NCBI GenBank assembly: GCA_035578155.1
Contig: JAPWDM010000004.1
Location: 55,863,648 to 55,927,647 of the forward strand
Source: Brachynemurus nebulosus
Taxonomy: Eukaryota; Arthropoda; Insecta; Neuroptera; Myrmeleontidae
Length of the DNA: 64,000 nt
Reading direction: 5' to 3'
Both the position numbers and the translations under genes were made by a program. Numbering within the stretch: position 1 is the stretch's first letter; every line of letters begins with the position of its first letter. The notes under the pieces are model-generated. The model was given only the letters and a program-made list of their open reading frames with translations, was not told where the DNA came from and did no database searches. Below are positions 61,558 to 64,000 of this stretch, one piece after another.

Positions 61558-62543
61558 CGGTACTTGACTGTATTCAAAATTTGTTTTAAATGTTGAATAA
61601 TTTTATGTATTGTCCTTAAATATATTCAATTTTAGTAGTGACACATAAAAATATTCTTTAGTTACTTAAAAATTCGATTTCGAAAATTATAAATTTTTAG
61701 CCTTCATTTAAATGGTTAAAAACGCAGTGATATTTGAAAATGACGTCATGTTTTAATAGCAGATCTTATTACTCTAGTTACGGTTTGTCTATGACAAATT
61801 GCATTTTCATTGCGACATTTTTATAATTACTCTGATGATGGTCGCGAGATTGAAAACGCGTTTAGTAAATTCTACTCAATTCTAGTGAAATTGACAAAGT
61901 AATTGAAACTTTAAATATTTTTAATATTTAAAATGAAATTTCACAAAGTAAACCTCTCAACAGTAAATTATTTTACAATTCTAATTGACCAAGAGAAGTT
62001 GTTTTTCTTTGTAATTTATTTTGAACTTTTTGGTTTGCAATTAATTTTGCACTCAAAAAAGATTGATGGAAGGAATACATCGTCATTTAATACGTAAAAT
62101 ATCCTTATCAACTTGTTTTAAATATTATGTTAAAAATGCTTTTATTTTTTGCTACAATTGTAAAGTTACGTCAAACTGTTTTCTTAAAGTGCATTTAATA
62201 CTTGTAGGGCTTCATGAAAATCTTACGATGATGATAAATGAAGAAGATAACAAAGTAGAAAGTTGTAAATACCACTAAAACTGAGCATGATGACTGCTGA
62301 ATATTGTATACAAATTTGAAACCGTGTCGACAAGTGTGGATATGAATGAAAGCAACATCTGTTTCAGTTAAATCGTGGCGTCATTGCATACGTCACTACG
62401 CCAAATCGTTTTTCCCGCCAATTTGTTCATTTAAAATTGAACAATGGTTTTTTTGAAGATTTTTAAAAATTTAACAAAAATTAACTAATTTATACGTAAG
62501 AACAAAGCATTTAGAATAATTTCTCAATTGCAGTCAAGTACCC
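61558..62543. mobile_element. 986-bp TA-flanked insertion in the right arm
   Basis: Ends CGGTACTTGACTG and CAGTCAAGTACCC are inverted and flanked by TA on both sides (61556-61557, 62544-62545). The left arm has no such insert at the matching place (60548). A module CTCTGATGATGG...GAAAACGCG lies at 61831-61862. A 71-codon frame (62063-62278) has no domain. TA flanks fit a Tc1/mariner-type insertion. Confidence 0.82.
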
Positions 62544-62794
62544 TATTACATCAGCTTTCTTTTTTGTGAACCAATCCCTATACCTAAATTTACTCAGAAA
62601 AAAGTACTGCTCTAAAATTTAAAAAAAAAGAAAAATTAAAAAATTTGAGCTTTTTTTTAAATAGTTTTTTGGACTTATTTTGTTGAGAAAAAAGTTTTTT
62701 GAGTTCATAAAGTGCCATTTCGATAGGAAATTTAATTCTCTAGAAAAAATCATATCATGTGTATTTACGAAAAATGCATAGTTTTTGAGTTATA

Positions 62795-62988
62795 AATAAT
62801 AAACAAATACTTTACTTTGCAAAATACCACGTTTATTTTGGAAACTGTGACAATATTGTTTCGAACCGATCGGTTCGAAACAATATTGTCACAGTTTCAA
62901 AAATAAACGTGGTATTTTGCAAAGTAAAGTATTTGTTTATTATTTACAAATATGGAATACCATAAAGTAACGCTCAAATCTATTAATA
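62795..62988. mobile_element. PLE-type palindrome inserted with 12-bp duplication
   Basis: Two inverted copies of AAACAAATACTTTACTTTGC...AATATTGTTTCGAACC meet at TTCGAACCGATCGGTTCGAA. The right side continues with the outer flank seen at 5532-5576. It is flanked by a perfect duplication TTTTGAGTTATA (62783-62794, 62989-63000), and the other foldback arm has a single, uninterrupted copy of that site near 60310. Confidence 0.92.
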
Positions 62989-63175
62989 TTTTGAGTTATA
63001 GTTAAAAAACGTAAGCGCCGATAAGTTTACGCCGTTCGTAAAAACCCACGCCTAAATTTAATAGCACTTTGTGAATTTATCATCTTTGAGGTACAACTGA
63101 ACATATGACACAATAAAACACTTGTTACAAACTAGTTCCTTTTCCCCTTGTTTTTTTGTATATAGTCAATAGCCT

Positions 63176-64000
63176 ACAGGGTTCTGGAAAATATCTATGA
63201 ATTCACATTATTTCGGAATCTCAATAATATTTGAGCAAAATTTGGTTAAGATACGTGCCAAATTTTACGTTTGTATGTATTATTGTCTTGGAGATTTCTT
63301 GACAGGTGAGTGGATTTGCCTTTTATATAATACATACATTATTAGTAACCTGTGAAATTACTTATCGAAATTATAATTATACATAGGGTAAAAGCCCCGA
63401 TTGTGGAACACTATTTTTAGGTATTTCATCAAACTTGCTTACAAAAATTAATAAATGAATTAAACACCCTTTTTTTTTTCTTAATAAGCATGAAACCAAG
63501 TTTTTTTAATCCAATGAATATGTTTTTAAGAAAATATAACCCAAAAATTTTGATTTATTAATGTTTTGTTTTATAATTTGTTGACATCTATAAAAAAACA
63601 GACAGAATATATTAACACCCTATAGAAAATCAGCACATTGACACCTAAAAAAGAACACGTATGTACGAACATAAGATACATTACATACATCTTTTGCCAT
63701 CTTTTCACTCTATGACATAGAGTGACATCTAGAAGTGAATAGAATGTCAAATTAAAAAATATAGAATGGTTTAAATATTCGATAAAATAAACGACCAAAA
63801 TCACAGAATATACCAAAATACCACAGAAAAATACTATATTTTGTTTCGCCATCTATGTATTTTGGTAAAGTTCTAATCAATTCTAAACCTTCTAAACTAA
63901 CTTATCAAAATGGCGACAATTTTTCATTATTAATAAAATTTTGCAACTTTAAATCAATATTTTTTTATTTATCAATTGACGATACGCTCCGAAATAAAAA
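63176..64000. other. AT-rich spacer at window end
   Basis: A 93-codon hydrophobic minus-strand frame (63571-63852) starts MAKQNIVFFCGIL but shows no known domain and only AT-driven composition. ATCTCAATAATATTTGAGCA at 63221 belongs to the old repeat of 50.7-51.5 kb. Confidence 0.45.

Larger units (their letters stand above)
60139..63175. mobile_element. 3-kb foldback element encoding a Cys-rich C-terminus in both arms
   Basis: The outer edges AGGCTATTGACTAT (60139) and ATAGTCAATAGCCT (to 63175) are inverted. The left arm (60139-60990) aligns inverted with the right arm in three blocks: 61100-61556, 62544-62794 and 62989-63175. The breaks are two later insertions (61558-62543 and 62795-62988). 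The loop is about 110 bp (60990-61100). Each arm carries, reading outward from the centre, the end of one protein frame and its 3' untranslated region, so the element looks like two 3' ends of one transposon joined head to head. Confidence 0.88.

Noticed and set aside
63571..63852. 93-codon hydrophobic minus-strand frame as a membrane protein
   Set aside because: Hydrophobicity follows from T-rich codons; no family motif or supporting context.

Overview
This window looks like a gene-poor, very AT-rich stretch of an arthropod (probably insect) nuclear genome. The reasons are the mix of relict Penelope-like, BEL/Pao, I-like and other non-LTR retrotransposons, Tc1/mariner, hAT, piggyBac-like and MULE-like DNA elements, tRNA-derived SINEs and about a dozen long (TA)n arrays. 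I found no intact host gene, rRNA gene or CRISPR array. Almost every recognisable coding stretch is a broken piece of a mobile element. The only possible exception is a MADF-like fragment near 13.1-13.4 kb. I cannot name the species.

Layout. 0-6.3 kb: a Penelope-like element (PLE) relict on the minus strand, a 1.4 kb DNA element with 17-bp inverted ends and seven copies of a short motif, a Tc1 cluster embedded in (TA)n, and a PLE-derived inverted repeat. 6.3-12.1 kb: a foldback-like composite with nested inverted arms. It holds a decayed protein with a GERFHQD-type signature (itself interrupted by a hAT MITE) and a 356-bp satellite, each unit of which contains a tRNA-like fold. 12-20.3 kb: MITEs, the MADF fragment, a second GERFHQD-type relict inside its own inverted ends, and a tRNA-derived SINE. 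20-26.6 kb: a large foldback, a piggyBac-like element with a MULE-like element nested inside it, a non-LTR fragment, (TA)n palindromes and a hAT MITE. 26.6-44 kb: non-coding elements, including two hAT-type elements with 8-bp target duplications, an inverted-ended element carrying a satellite of about 120-bp units, and foldbacks.

44-55.7 kb is the retrotransposon block: an RT fragment, an internally deleted BEL/Pao element with gag, protease, start of RT, end of integrase and a 3' LTR, then a 5'-truncated I-like element with endonuclease, RT, RNase H and a 3' tail. 55.8-64 kb is mostly unannotatable AT-rich sequence, with a second diverged SINE copy and a 3-kb foldback (60139-63175). Both arms of that foldback encode the same Cys-rich C-terminus; the right arm alone was later hit by a TA-flanked element and by a PLE-type palindrome with a 12-bp target duplication.

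The pieces do not form a pathway. They record layered insertions, and the nesting gives relative ages. The most unusual items are the GERFHQD-type putative transposon, the Cys-rich foldback, the satellite of tRNA-like units, and a hairpin module that recurs five times and is followed by the 120-bp repeat three times. Family names come from motif recognition without database searches. Coordinates of repeat edges are read by eye and may be off by a few bases except where a target duplication fixes them.
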